DNA of 47,041 nt, taken from assembly GCF_017104645.1 (NCBI RefSeq), contig NZ_JAAGPF010000018.1, forward strand, positions 1 through 47,041. The letters are read 5' to 3'. The position numbers and the translations under genes are program-made. This DNA comes from Burkholderia sp. Ac-20379 (lineage in GTDB: Bacteria > Pseudomonadota > Gammaproteobacteria > Burkholderiales > Burkholderiaceae). Shown piece by piece: positions 1-8,990 of this stretch (positions within the stretch are counted from its first letter, which is position 1; each line of letters starts with the position of its first letter). The notes beneath the pieces are model-generated. The model was not told the origin of the DNA. It saw only the letters and a list, made by a program, of their open reading frames with translations, and did no database searches.

Positions 1-777
1 TTGTCGAACGGCTCGGGCGCGGGCCCCGCCACCGGCAACGGCACCGGCGCGACCGTGTCGGCCCCGGCGCCGGCCAACAACACGCCGGGCCAGGTGGTGG
101 CGGGCGGCAAGGTGCCCGACGAGGCCACCAAGGCCGCCGTGCTGCAAAAGCTGCGCGACACCTACGGCGCCGGCAACGTGGTCGACCAGATCGAGGTGGG
201 CGACGTCACCACGCCGCCGAACTGGAGCGCCAACGTGCAGAAGCTGATCGGCCCGCAACTGAAGCAGATCAGCAAGGGCCAGTTGAAGATCAACGGCACC
301 GCGATCGACGTGAAGGGCGAGGTGCGCAACGAGGCGCTGCGCCAGCAGGTCGCGAGCGACATGGCGAACCAGCTCAACCCGACCTACACGATCCGCAACG
401 CGCTGCGCGTGAGCGCGTCCGAGCAGGGCATCCTCGACCAGACGCTCGCCAACCGCACCATCGAGTTCGAAACCGGCAGCGCGACGCTGACGCCGCAAGG
501 CCGCCTGATCCTCGATCAGATGGCCGCGGCGATGGCCAAGCTCGGCAACCGCCAGGTCACGGTGATCGGCCATACCGACAACTCCGGCAACCGCGATTCG
601 AACATCGCGCTGAGCCAGGCGCGCGCCGATGCCGTGAAGGGCTACCTGATCGCCAAGGGCGTGGCCTCGCAGCAACTGACCACCACCGGCGTCGGCCCCG
701 ACCAGCCGATCGCCTCGAACGACACGGCCGACGGGCGCGCGCGCAACCGCCGCATCGAGTTCCGCGTGAGCCAGTAG
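1..777 (+). CDS. OmpA-family peptidoglycan-binding protein of the T6SS locus (5' end cut by window)
   Basis: The reading frame is open from base 1, and no signal peptide or lipobox is visible, so the true start probably lies upstream. Visible residues 1-35 are Gly/Ala/Pro-rich. Residues about 36-140 hold a BON-like alpha/beta region. Residues about 150-256 form an OmpA C-terminal domain, with the motif GHTDNSGN followed by LSQARADAV and the closing GRARNRRIEF, which in this family contact peptidoglycan diaminopimelate. It is convergent with tssA across a strong terminator. Because TssL here ends just after its membrane segment, a separate OmpA-like protein may anchor the T6SS to the cell wall; that is inference. 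Similar genes in Burkholderia T6SS loci are, from memory, sometimes called tagN, so I leave the symbol empty. Confidence 0.85.
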   Translation: MSNGSGAGPATGNGTGATVSAPAPANNTPGQVVAGGKVPDEATKAAVLQKLRDTYGAGNVVDQIEVGDVTTPPNWSANVQKLIGPQLKQISKGQLKINGTAIDVKGEVRNEALRQQVASDMANQLNPTYTIRNALRVSASEQGILDQTLANRTIEFETGSATLTPQGRLILDQMAAAMAKLGNRQVTVIGHTDNSGNRDSNIALSQARADAVKGYLIAKGVASQQLTTTGVGPDQPIASNDTADGRARNRRIEFRVSQ

Positions 778-800
778 GCGCACGGCGGCGGGCCGAAACG

Positions 801-840
801 AAACGGCGCCGGCGGGAGCTTCCCGCCGGCGCCGTTTTTT
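801..840 (+). terminator. Rho-independent terminator after the OmpA-like gene
   Basis: Bases 803-817 pair perfectly with 821-835 (15 bp, almost all G/C) around a 3-nt loop, followed by a run of six T. It lies 24 nt after the OmpA-like stop. On the opposite strand the hairpin is followed by TTTCGTTT, so it probably also ends the tssA transcript coming the other way. Confidence 0.85.
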
Positions 841-861
841 CATCGTCGGCCGATCAATCGA

Positions 862-2016
862 TCAGTTGTTCTCGTCCGGCTTGAGCCCGAGCAGCTCGCG
901 GATGTGCGAGAGCGAGCCGTCGTCCTTGACGACCGAGGCGAGCCACTGGTGCAGCGGCATGTCGGCCCATTCGGCGGCCTTGTCGGCCAGATAGGCGACC
1001 GGGCTGTGCGGCTCGGTGGCACGGAAATACTTGGCCACGGCGCGCAACTGCTCGACAGCCTGCGCGCGGTTCTGGAGGCCGGCGATCACGGTCGGCATGA
1101 CCGGCGCCGCGGTCGTGGGCACGGGCGGGGTCTGGGCGGCGGGCATGGCGGCGTTCGGCTCCGGGTTGAACGGGGTCTTGAAGGACGGCTCGTTGCGTTC
1201 GATCTGCGTGGCCTGCGAGGTGGCCTGCGGCACGGCCACCGGCTGCGCGTCGGGCGCATAGCCCTGCTCGCGCGCGAAGCGCTCGGCCAGCATGCGCACC
1301 GATTCGTAGGCGTCGCGTGCCTGGCGGAAGCTCGGCGCGGCGTTGCCGGCGCGACGTTCCAGCTCGTCGTCGAGCGCATCGAGCGCCACGGCGAACGCGC
1401 TCAGCCCGGCCAGCAGCGACGCGTAGAACGCCACCGAGGTCATCCGCTTGGACGCCTCGATCTGATCGACCGACGGCTTGTTGCGGGCGATCTCGTTCGC
1501 GTTGTCGGGATCGCGCCGCACCGCCTGCGCGACATGCTGCGCCACGTCCCAGTCGAGCGCCGTGTAGGCGCTGCCCGAGCCGTCGGTCAGCGGAATCGCG
1601 CGCAGCAGCTCGGCCGTGCGGCCCGACAGCCAGCCGACGTTGCCGAGCCGGTATTCGGTGTCGTCGCCTTCCGGCAGCGGGTGCACCTGCTCCCACCACG
1701 TCGCGCACAGGCCGGCCAGCAGTTCGTAGCCCTGCGTCAGCCCGGCGATGCCGTCCTGGATCGCGAGCGCCTCGGTCAGCCAGACGGCCAGCCGCAAATC
1801 CTTGGTCTGCGTGCCGAGCAGTTCGACCGACTGATCGACCACGAAGCCCCAGTCGGCTTCCTTGATTTCGGTGATCCATTCGCCCTGGTCGAGAGAAGGA
1901 TCGTCGAACTTGCGCGCGTGCTGGATCGCGTCGAATTCGGACGAGAACAGCATGTCCTCGCCGCAGGGCGAGGCATCGCTGAGGGGCGCGAGTAGCGCAT
2001 TGACGTGAATCGGCAT
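862..2016 (-). CDS. tssA: T6SS protein TssA (ImpA family)
   Basis: 384-aa protein. TssA proteins help prime the baseplate and coordinate tail-tube and sheath polymerisation in the cytoplasm. Residues about 8-140 are an ImpA_N domain with the family's LSDASPCGED and later GNVGWLSGR stretches. The middle (about 190-290) is low-complexity and Ala/Gln/Pro-rich, and a shorter C-terminal helical region follows (around LRAVAKYFRATEPHSPVAYL). It is the last gene of the minus-strand unit, 85 nt after clpV. The ATG at 2016 is where ImpA homology begins; a longer frame up to 2071 is in a different phase and is a shadow. No strong ribosome binding site is seen, so translation may depend on upstream transcription and coupling. 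Confidence 0.93.
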   Translation of the reverse strand: MPIHVNALLAPLSDASPCGEDMLFSSEFDAIQHARKFDDPSLDQGEWITEIKEADWGFVVDQSVELLGTQTKDLRLAVWLTEALAIQDGIAGLTQGYELLAGLCATWWEQVHPLPEGDDTEYRLGNVGWLSGRTAELLRAIPLTDGSGSAYTALDWDVAQHVAQAVRRDPDNANEIARNKPSVDQIEASKRMTSVAFYASLLAGLSAFAVALDALDDELERRAGNAAPSFRQARDAYESVRMLAERFAREQGYAPDAQPVAVPQATSQATQIERNEPSFKTPFNPEPNAAMPAAQTPPVPTTAAPVMPTVIAGLQNRAQAVEQLRAVAKYFRATEPHSPVAYLADKAAEWADMPLHQWLASVVKDDGSLSHIRELLGLKPDENN

Positions 2017-2101
2017 GATCGTCGTGACAACTGGAAAAACGGTGAAACGGCGCGCGGCGGAGAACCATCAACGAACGCCGCCGCGCGCGGCGAAAAAACG
2101 C

Positions 2102-4774
2102 TTACTGAACCGTGTAGTCGAACTCGCCGGCCTCGCTGGCGCGCACCGCGATCGATTCGATCGCCGTGCCGTCCGCGAGCCGTTCGAGCACGTGCCCGGC
2201 GATCTCGGGCAGCAGCGTGCCGTTGAGGATGTGGTCGACGTTGCGCGCGCCCGAATCCACCTCGGTGCAGCGCGCCAGCACGGCCTCGACCAGCGATTCG
2301 TCCCACTCGAAGCGCGCCTTGTGGTTGGCCTCGATGCGGCGGGCGATGCGCTCGAGCTTCAGCTCGATGATCTCGGCCAGCACGTCGTCCGAGATCGGAT
2401 AGAACGGCACCACCTTCATGCGGCCCAGGAACGCCGGCTTGAACGCCTTGTAGAGCGCCGGGCGCAGCGTTTCGGCGAGCGCGTCGGGATCGGGCAGTTC
2501 CTCCTCGGGCTTGTTCAGGCAGGCCTGCATGACGAGATTCGAGCCGACGTTCGAGGTCAGGATGATCAGCGTGTTGCGGAAATCGATCTCGCGGCCCTCG
2601 GCGTCGTCCATCGCGCCCTTGTCGAACACCTGGAAGAACATTTCGAGCACGTCCGGGTGGGCCTTCTCGATTTCGTCGAGCAGCACCACCGAATACGGAT
2701 TGCGGCGCACCGCCTCGGTCAGCACGCCGCCCTCGCCGTAACCGACGTAGCCCGGCGGCGAGCCCTTCAGGCCCGACACGCTGTGCGCTTCCTGGTATTC
2801 GCTCATGTTGATGGTGACCATCTTGCGCTCGCCGCCGTACAGCACGTCGGCCAGCGCCAGCGCGGTTTCGGTCTTGCCGACGCCCGACGGGCCGACGAAC
2901 AGGAACACGCCGCGCGGCTTGTTCGGATCCTCCAGCCCGGCCGTGGCGGTGCGCACGCGCTGCGCGACCGCGTCGAGCGCGTGGTCCTGGCCGATCACGC
3001 GCGCGCCGAGCAGCGGCTTCAGGTTCATCACCGTCTCGATCTCGTCCTTCACCATGCGGCCGAGCGGAATGCCCGTCCAGGCGGCGACGATCTCGGCCAC
3101 CACGTGGCCGTCCACCTGCAGCGGCACCATCGGCGCCACGCCCTGCACCGCCTTCAGCGCGGCGATCCGTTCGGCCAGCTCGGCGCGCATGGCGTCCTCG
3201 TCGATGCGCTCGCCGTCGGCCGAGCCGTCGCGGGCCGCGTCGATCCGCGTGCGCAGCGCGACGATCTCGGCGACGATCGCGCGCTCCTCGTCGTAACGCC
3301 GGCCGGCCGCGTCGAGCGCGGCCAGATCGGCCTCGCGCGCCGCGCGCAGCTCGGCCAGACGTTCGTCGTGCGACGCGCCGCCGGCCACCTCGCGTTCGAG
3401 CGAGGCGATCTCGGCCTCGATCCGTTCGAGGCGCTTCCTGGTGTCGTCGATCAGCGCCGGCGTGGCGCTCTGCGCCAGCGCCACCTTCGCGCAGGCGGTG
3501 TCGAGCACGCTGATCGCCTTGTCCGGCAGTTGGCGGCCGCTGATGTAGCGGTGCGAGAGCCGCACCGCCTCGGTGATCGCGTCGTCGAGCACGCGCACGT
3601 TGAAGTGGCGCTCCATCAGCCCGGCCATGCCGCGCAGCATCGCGGCGGCGAGCGGCTCGCTCGGCTCCTCGATCTTGACGACCTGGAAGCGCCGCGCGAG
3701 CGCCGCATCCTTCTCGAAGTACTTCTTGTACTCGCTCCAGGTGGTGGCCGCGATGGTGCGCAGCTCGCCGCGCGCGAGCGCCGGCTTGAGCAGGTTGGCC
3801 GCGTCGTTCTGGCCGGCCTGGCCGCCCGCGCCGATGATGGTGTGCGCCTCGTCGATGAACAGGATGATCGGATGCGCGCTCTTCTTGACCTCGTCGATCA
3901 CGCTCTTCAGGCGGTTCTCGAACTCGCCCTTCACGCTCGCGCCGGCCTGCAGCAGCCCCATGTCGAGCACGTGCAGCGCGACGCCGGCCAGCGGCGGCGG
4001 CACGTCGTCCGCGGCGATCCGCAGCGCCAGCCCTTCGACCACGGCCGTCTTCCCGACGCCGGCCTCGCCGGTCATGATCGGGTTGTTCTGGCGGCGGCGC
4101 ATCAGGATGTCGATCGCCTGGCGGATCTCGGCGTCGCGGCCGATCACCGGGTCGATCCGGCCGTCGCGCGCGCGCTGCGTGAGATTGGTGGTGTAGGTGT
4201 CGAGCGCCGGTGTTTTCGACGGGCCGCTCGCGCCCGCCGCGGCCGCGTCCACGCCGGCCGCCTCGGCATCGCCCGCCGCGCCCGCTTCGCGCGGCTCGGC
4301 CTCGTTCGAGCCGGCCGTGATCTCGTCGAACTTGTGCTTGAGATCGGTCACGCGCACGCGCCCGAACTGCGGCGACATGCGCTGCGCGAACTGCGCCAGG
4401 TCGGGCGCGCTCAGCAGCGCGAGCAGCAGGTGGCCCGAGCGAATCCGGCCGATCTGCGCGTCGAGCGAGGCGATCAGCCAGGCTTGCTCGAACAGTTCGC
4501 TCAGATGGATCGAGAACACCGGCGTGCGCGTGTTGCCCGTCTTCAGGCCGTCGAGCTCGCGTTCGAGATCGCTGCGCAGCGCGTGCGGATCGATGCCGCT
4601 CGCGCGCAGCACGATCGGCGTGTCGCCGGTGCTCTCCTCCAGCAGCGCGACGAACAGGTGCTCCAGATCGACCTCGTAGTGGCCGCGCGCGAAGCACAGG
4701 CTCGCGGCGCGCTCGGCGGCCTTGCGGCAGGTCGGGTTCAGTTTCGCAATCAGGGTCTTGAGTGGCGTGCTCAT
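2102..4774 (-). CDS. clpV: T6SS AAA+ ATPase ClpV (TssH)
   Basis: 890 aa, normal for ClpV, the cytoplasmic unfoldase that disassembles contracted TssB/TssC sheaths for reuse. The N-domain is residues about 1-150, followed by an acidic Ala-rich linker (about 155-190). The first AAA module has Walker A GEAGVGKT (236-243) and Walker B ILFIDE (304-309). A coiled-coil middle domain spans about 440-515. The second AAA module has Walker A GPSGVGKT (628-635) and Walker B VVLLDE (696-701). Both ATPase sites look intact. It sits between tssG and tssA, 73 nt after tssG. The very long antisense frame over the same bases is a high-GC shadow. Confidence 0.97.
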   Translation of the reverse strand: MSTPLKTLIAKLNPTCRKAAERAASLCFARGHYEVDLEHLFVALLEESTGDTPIVLRASGIDPHALRSDLERELDGLKTGNTRTPVFSIHLSELFEQAWLIASLDAQIGRIRSGHLLLALLSAPDLAQFAQRMSPQFGRVRVTDLKHKFDEITAGSNEAEPREAGAAGDAEAAGVDAAAAGASGPSKTPALDTYTTNLTQRARDGRIDPVIGRDAEIRQAIDILMRRRQNNPIMTGEAGVGKTAVVEGLALRIAADDVPPPLAGVALHVLDMGLLQAGASVKGEFENRLKSVIDEVKKSAHPIILFIDEAHTIIGAGGQAGQNDAANLLKPALARGELRTIAATTWSEYKKYFEKDAALARRFQVVKIEEPSEPLAAAMLRGMAGLMERHFNVRVLDDAITEAVRLSHRYISGRQLPDKAISVLDTACAKVALAQSATPALIDDTRKRLERIEAEIASLEREVAGGASHDERLAELRAAREADLAALDAAGRRYDEERAIVAEIVALRTRIDAARDGSADGERIDEDAMRAELAERIAALKAVQGVAPMVPLQVDGHVVAEIVAAWTGIPLGRMVKDEIETVMNLKPLLGARVIGQDHALDAVAQRVRTATAGLEDPNKPRGVFLFVGPSGVGKTETALALADVLYGGERKMVTINMSEYQEAHSVSGLKGSPPGYVGYGEGGVLTEAVRRNPYSVVLLDEIEKAHPDVLEMFFQVFDKGAMDDAEGREIDFRNTLIILTSNVGSNLVMQACLNKPEEELPDPDALAETLRPALYKAFKPAFLGRMKVVPFYPISDDVLAEIIELKLERIARRIEANHKARFEWDESLVEAVLARCTEVDSGARNVDHILNGTLLPEIAGHVLERLADGTAIESIAVRASEAGEFDYTVQ

Positions 4775-4847
4775 GAAGTCGGTGGCTCTCGGGTTCGCTC
4801 GGTATTGTTCGGATTGTCGGCGCGGCCGGGGCCGCGCCGGCCGGCAT

Positions 4848-5945
4848 TCAATGAATCACATGCAGCTCGTAGCGCGCGTCGGCGCGGTCCTGCGTGGCGT
4901 CCTGGGTGCAGAGGAACGCATCCCAGCCGAGCCGTCCGCCCATGCCGAGGATGGTCGGGCCGACCTCCTCCTGCTTGAGCACCAGCGACACCTCGTATTC
5001 CAGCGTCACGCCGGCCAGCAGCGTCAGCATCCGCTCCAGCGCGACGGCGCGGTCGCCGCCGGGCAGGAACGCCTCGTAATCGCGCTTGCTGAGCGGGCCG
5101 ACCACCAGCCGCGCGCGCATGTCGCGCTGCCAGACGCGCTCGCCCACCAGCGCCGTCGCGCCCAGCACGGCGTTGACCTCGCCGAGCACGCTCAGCTGAT
5201 CGGGCGGCACGTCGTACCACTTGCCGACGAACTGATCGACGCGGATCGCCACCTGGAAGTAATCGGACAGCGTGCGCTGCAGATACGCCGCCGACACCGG
5301 CCGGTGCCGCGCCGCCAGCGCATAGCCCGCGATCGCCTCGTCGATCACCGCGCCGCTGCCTTCCTGCATCGCGCGCCGCGCGTCCGGGTTCGACACGCCG
5401 GCCAGCGAAAGCAGCAGCGGCAGATAGCGCTCGTCGCGATCGAGCTCGTAATGCAGCGGCAGCCGGTATTTCTTCCACGCCGAATAGAACAGCGCGGTGG
5501 CGCGGTTCGAGAACACGTCGAAGAACGCGCGCGCCGCGTGGTCGCGCTTCAACTGCTCGCGCGAGATGATCTGCTCGGTGTAATGGTGCGGCAGCGCGCC
5601 CTGGCCGCCCAGCAGCCCGAAGAACGCCGGCACGATCTCCACGCGGTCGATCGCCTCGTCGTTGACGGCCGCGCCGCGCTGCGCCTCGGCCACCCGGTCG
5701 CCGGCCACGTCGAACGATTGCGCGTGCTCGATCTCGCTCGGCGGAAACCCGAGCGACAGCGAATTGCGGAACGCCACCCGCCGCTCGACGATCTCGCCGG
5801 GCCGCAGCGCGTCGGGCTTCTCCGGATCGCGCTTGGCGAACCAGGTTTCGAGCAACCGCACCGCCTGGAAGAACTCGAAGCGATACGGTTCGTCGAGGAA
5901 CTGATCGACTACGCCAGGATCGATTCGCCGCTTCGCGGTTTGCAT
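4848..5945 (-). CDS. tssG: T6SS baseplate protein TssG (ImpH/VasB family)
   Basis: 365 aa with the chosen start. TssG and TssF form the baseplate wedge with TssE and TssK. The frame is open far upstream (to 7631), but the upstream part is an out-of-phase shadow of tssF. TssG homology starts at MQTAKRRIDPGVVDQF, followed by the typical FEFFQAVRLLE. The start overlaps the end of tssF by 37 nt, indicating translational coupling. A second hallmark, HHYTEQIISREQLKRDHAAR, lies in the middle, and the C-terminus carries the conserved TILGMGGRLGWDAFL region. No membrane segments are seen. Length fits the family. Confidence 0.94.
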   Translation of the reverse strand: MQTAKRRIDPGVVDQFLDEPYRFEFFQAVRLLETWFAKRDPEKPDALRPGEIVERRVAFRNSLSLGFPPSEIEHAQSFDVAGDRVAEAQRGAAVNDEAIDRVEIVPAFFGLLGGQGALPHHYTEQIISREQLKRDHAARAFFDVFSNRATALFYSAWKKYRLPLHYELDRDERYLPLLLSLAGVSNPDARRAMQEGSGAVIDEAIAGYALAARHRPVSAAYLQRTLSDYFQVAIRVDQFVGKWYDVPPDQLSVLGEVNAVLGATALVGERVWQRDMRARLVVGPLSKRDYEAFLPGGDRAVALERMLTLLAGVTLEYEVSLVLKQEEVGPTILGMGGRLGWDAFLCTQDATQDRADARYELHVIH

Positions 5946-7747
5946 CGCATGATCTCCTCGCCGGTGCGCTTGGACACGACGATCAGTTGAACAAAGCTGT
6001 TGAGATGGACATACAGCCCGAAGAACGCATCGAGCATGCGCGCGAACGCGGCCAGGCTGGTGCCGACGAAATGCTCCTCGTCGATCGTCAGGCGGATCTC
6101 GATGCCGCGCACGAAGGTGGCGAACGGCTTGCCGGGCAGCCATTGCACGGCGCCGCGCTGCTCGATGGCGACCAGCCCGTCGATGTGGCGCGTCGAGACG
6201 GCCGAGCGGCGCAGGTCGTACAGCGTCAGCAGTTCCTTGAGCGGCGCGAGGCCGTCGTTGGCGAGCGACACGTGGTTCAGCGCCAGGTGCGAGATCAGCC
6301 GCCAGTGCGCGGCGCGGCCGCGCGCGAAGCGCACGCTCGGCGACGGCCGGCGCAGCATCGTGATGTCGCCGAAATCGGCGCCGCCGTCGGCGAACAGATC
6401 GCCGCCCGCGAGCCCCGTGGCGAGGCCGGCCGGCAGGTCGCGGTTGGTGCAGGTCAGGCGCAGGCTCAGCGTGTCGGTTTGCGGCGCGGCCGGTTCGAAA
6501 TCGATGTCGACGATCGAGATTTCGGTTTCGTAGCCGGGGCTGTGCTGCGCCACCCAGTCGTTGCGGCGCGCGAACCAGTAATGGCCGACGTGGCCGGCCT
6601 CGCCGTGATGCAGCGAGTAGAACGGCCGGAATTCGACCACCGATTCCTCGTGCGCCGTCTGCCGCACCAGATGCACCGAATCGATCGAATAGACCTCGTA
6701 GGCGAACGCGCGGCGCGACTCGGCGATCACCGGATACGACACGCTCTGGTGATCGACGCGGATCGGCTCGCCGTTCTGCTTGAACAGGTTCACCACCGGC
6801 GTGCAGAACAGGCGCAGGTGCGTGGCGCTCAGCATGTCGAGCAGCCGCGCGACGTGCGAATCGCTGCGTACGTCGGCCAGCACGATGTGCAGCGTCAGGC
6901 GGTGGCACGGGCCGGCGCGGCGCGTCATCGCGGCCAGGTCGAAATCGACGAAATCGAACTTGTCGGGGAACGCGAAGTATTCGGTCAGCAGCCGGTAGGC
7001 CGGATGCGAGCGCGCCGGGTAGTCGATCAGCGCGTCCTGCTCGTCGAAGCCGGCCTGCGTGACGGGCGACACGCGCAGCGGCGTCCAGCGGCCGTTGCGC
7101 TCGGGCTCCACGAAGGTGGCGAGCGTGTTGACGAACAGGCAGTCGGCCAGCGCCGCCACGAACGATTGTTCGCCGTGCAGGTGCGCGCGCAGCGACGGCA
7201 GCTTGAGCCCCGCCAGATCGAACTGCGGCGCCAGCGATTCGAACGTGATCGAGATCACGCCGGTGGCGTTGCCGGGCAGCACGGTGGCGGCCGGCGCGGC
7301 GGCGATCGACGAATAGCGCGCTTCCGAGATGCGGATCGGCGCGATCGTCACGTCGTAGGCGGTGCGGAACTGGCACTGCACGCCGCGGATCGCCCGGCTC
7401 TTCAGCTCGGTGCCGCGCGCCACGCGATGCGGCGCGGTCTGCTGCGCGACGTTGGCGGACGGCGTGAACTGCGCGATCGAGCAGGACGGGAACGGCCGCA
7501 GGTAATGCGGATAGAGCACGTCGACGAGCGCCTCGGTGAATTCCGGGTAATCGTCGTCGAGCTTCTTGTTGATGCGGGCGCCGAGCAGCGCGAACGATTC
7601 GATCATCCGTTCGACGTGCGGATCGTCGCAATGCTCGCCGGTCATGGCGAGCCGCGCGGCGATCTTCGGATAACGCCGCGCGAATTCATGCGAGTACCGC
7701 CGTAAAAACGATAATTCGCGCTCGTAGTACGGCAGCAACTCTTCCAT
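5909..7747 (-). CDS. tssF: T6SS baseplate protein TssF (ImpG/VasA family)
   Basis: 612 aa, the usual TssF length. The N-terminus MEELLPYYERELSFLRRYS and the following RYPKIAARL are diagnostic. TssF is the largest component of the TssF2G wedge that bridges the VgrG hub and the sheath base. The ATG at 7747 is preceded by GGGGA at suitable spacing. It is followed by tssG with a 37-nt overlap and preceded by a 110-nt gap after tssE that holds two small hairpins. No frameshift or missing region is seen. Confidence 0.96.
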   Translation of the reverse strand: MEELLPYYERELSFLRRYSHEFARRYPKIAARLAMTGEHCDDPHVERMIESFALLGARINKKLDDDYPEFTEALVDVLYPHYLRPFPSCSIAQFTPSANVAQQTAPHRVARGTELKSRAIRGVQCQFRTAYDVTIAPIRISEARYSSIAAAPAATVLPGNATGVISITFESLAPQFDLAGLKLPSLRAHLHGEQSFVAALADCLFVNTLATFVEPERNGRWTPLRVSPVTQAGFDEQDALIDYPARSHPAYRLLTEYFAFPDKFDFVDFDLAAMTRRAGPCHRLTLHIVLADVRSDSHVARLLDMLSATHLRLFCTPVVNLFKQNGEPIRVDHQSVSYPVIAESRRAFAYEVYSIDSVHLVRQTAHEESVVEFRPFYSLHHGEAGHVGHYWFARRNDWVAQHSPGYETEISIVDIDFEPAAPQTDTLSLRLTCTNRDLPAGLATGLAGGDLFADGGADFGDITMLRRPSPSVRFARGRAAHWRLISHLALNHVSLANDGLAPLKELLTLYDLRRSAVSTRHIDGLVAIEQRGAVQWLPGKPFATFVRGIEIRLTIDEEHFVGTSLAAFARMLDAFFGLYVHLNSFVQLIVVSKRTGEEIMRCKPRSGESILA

Positions 7748-7768
7748 CGAGGGTCCCCGAAACTCAGA

Positions 7769-7813
7769 GCCCGCTCGGATCTCGAGCGGGCCGAAACGCC
7801 CTGCCTGCAGGGC
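7769..7813 (-). other. Tandem hairpins between tssE and tssF
   Basis: Two perfect inverted repeats lie side by side in the 110-nt tssE-tssF gap. The first pairs 7769-7777 with 7783-7791 (9 bp, 5-nt loop). The second pairs 7798-7803 with 7808-7813 (6 bp, 4-nt loop). Neither is followed by a T run on either strand, so they look like mRNA structure rather than terminators. A role in processing or translation control is inference. Confidence 0.5.
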
Positions 7814-7857
7814 GGATGGCCGCCGCGTCGTCTGGCGCGCGGCGATCCGGAATCATG

Positions 7858-8340
7858 TCAAACCTTGGCGGCGCGTGCGCGCGACACCGAGTACTGCAAG
7901 GTGGACGGCTGCAGCATCGCGTCGAAATTGACGGGCTCCTGCGCCGGATGCACGACCAGCAACGCGCGAATCGAGAAATTCAGCGCATTGGTGGACTGCT
8001 CGTTGAGCTCGAACGACACCGCGACCTGCTGCAACCGCGGCTCGTGACGATCGATCGCCTGCTGGATCGACTTGCAGATGAACGCGCGATCGTAGTGGCT
8101 CGCGAGGCTCAGGCCCGCGAAATCGTTGAGGCCGTAGGTCAGCACCGATTGCTGGCACTCCGGCAGCGCCGCGAGATCGTCGTCCGTCAGCGCGATGCGC
8201 GTGTTGAGGATCGATTCGACGTCGCGTGCGACGGTGTTCTTCAGCTCGTCCAGCGACAATTGCCGCATCGCGGGCGAGGCCGGCTGATGCGGTTCGTCGT
8301 CGAACAGCTTGTCGAGAAAACTGGGCTCGAAACGTTTCAT
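7858..8340 (-). CDS. tssE: T6SS baseplate protein TssE (gp25-like)
   Basis: 160 aa from the ATG at 8340. TssE is related to phage T4 gp25 and forms the clamp that starts sheath polymerisation on the baseplate. The sequence starts MKRFEPSFLDKLFDDE, as TssE proteins do. The gp25 core spans about 25-150, including the NTRIALTDDDLAALPECQQS and YGLNDFAG segments. The frame is open 55 codons further upstream, but those codons overlap hcp and lack family similarity. It lies 68 nt after hcp, behind an 11-bp hairpin. The ribosome binding site is weak, which fits a low-copy baseplate subunit following a very abundant one. Confidence 0.93.
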   Translation of the reverse strand: MKRFEPSFLDKLFDDEPHQPASPAMRQLSLDELKNTVARDVESILNTRIALTDDDLAALPECQQSVLTYGLNDFAGLSLASHYDRAFICKSIQQAIDRHEPRLQQVAVSFELNEQSTNALNFSIRALLVVHPAQEPVNFDAMLQPSTLQYSVSRARAAKV

Positions 8341-8372
8341 GGAACGACAGGCAACGGGCGATGCAAAACGCA

Positions 8373-8397
8373 AGACGGGGCACCGCGTGCCCCGTCT
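8373..8397 (-). other. Strong hairpin directly after hcp
   Basis: Bases 8373-8383 pair perfectly with 8387-8397 (11 bp, 3-nt loop), 11 nt past the hcp stop and 32 nt before the tssE start. On the minus strand it is followed by TTGCGTTTTGC, only a weak T tract. It could partly terminate transcription or protect the hcp 3' end from exonucleases; both would give more Hcp than baseplate protein. Function is inferred from position. Confidence 0.6.
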
Positions 8398-8408
8398 CGG
8401 CGACGACC

Positions 8409-8912
8409 TTAGACCGCGTAGGTCTTGTCGTTCTTCGTGAGGCTCCAGGCGCCCTGCGTGTTGCCGCCCTGGTTGCCGCCGATGTTCTGCTTGGTCTGCT
8501 TCCACTGCACGGCAGCGTACTTCAGCGAGAACTGTTCGACCGGCAGGCCTTCCGTCTGCACGCTCGGCGTGACGCTCGAGATGATCACGTATTTCAGCTT
8601 GATCTCGAGGTACTTGACGCGCTTGCCTTCGCCGTCCGAACGCATGAAGTCGATCGAGACTTCATCGAACGTCGTGCCGCCCGACGCGTGCTGATACAGC
8701 AGCGGGCTGGCCATGTCGAGTTCCTTCGTGAACACCATGTCGCTGTGTTCGCAGCGCTCGGCGGTGTGGCCGCCCGAGGTCGACGACGTGGCCGAACGCG
8801 GTTGCGTGACCGACCAGTCCCACGACTTCAGTTCGATCCAGTTCGCGTGGTCCTTGTCCTGCGACTCACCCTTGATCGACGGATTGCCGAAATTCAGATA
8901 GATGTCCAACAT
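8409..8912 (-). CDS. hcp: T6SS tail-tube protein Hcp (TssD)
   Basis: 167 aa, full length. Hcp hexamers stack into the inner tube that is propelled out of the cell and can carry effectors in its lumen. The protein starts MLDIYLNFGNPSIKGES, and the DUF796 beta-barrel pattern runs to the end with no C-terminal effector extension, so this is a structural Hcp. A good GGGGAG ribosome binding site lies 9 nt upstream of the ATG. It follows tssC by 78 nt and is followed by a strong hairpin. It is the only hcp in the window. Confidence 0.97.
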   Translation of the reverse strand: MLDIYLNFGNPSIKGESQDKDHANWIELKSWDWSVTQPRSATSSTSGGHTAERCEHSDMVFTKELDMASPLLYQHASGGTTFDEVSIDFMRSDGEGKRVKYLEIKLKYVIISSVTPSVQTEGLPVEQFSLKYAAVQWKQTKQNIGGNQGGNTQGAWSLTKNDKTYAV

Positions 8913-8990
8913 GACGCATTACTCCCCAAAGAGGTGGTTTTCAATTCCTACCCGAGCGGCCCGCTCAGGCGACGTTGACTCAATCGCTTA

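Noticed and set aside
2015-4978. 987-codon plus-strand frame opposite clpV
   Set aside because: Antisense shadow typical of high-GC DNA; Arg/His/Ala-rich with no domain, while clpV on the other strand is complete.
5946-7631. Upstream extension of the tssG frame to 927 codons
   Set aside because: It is the out-of-phase shadow of tssF; TssG homology begins only at 5945.
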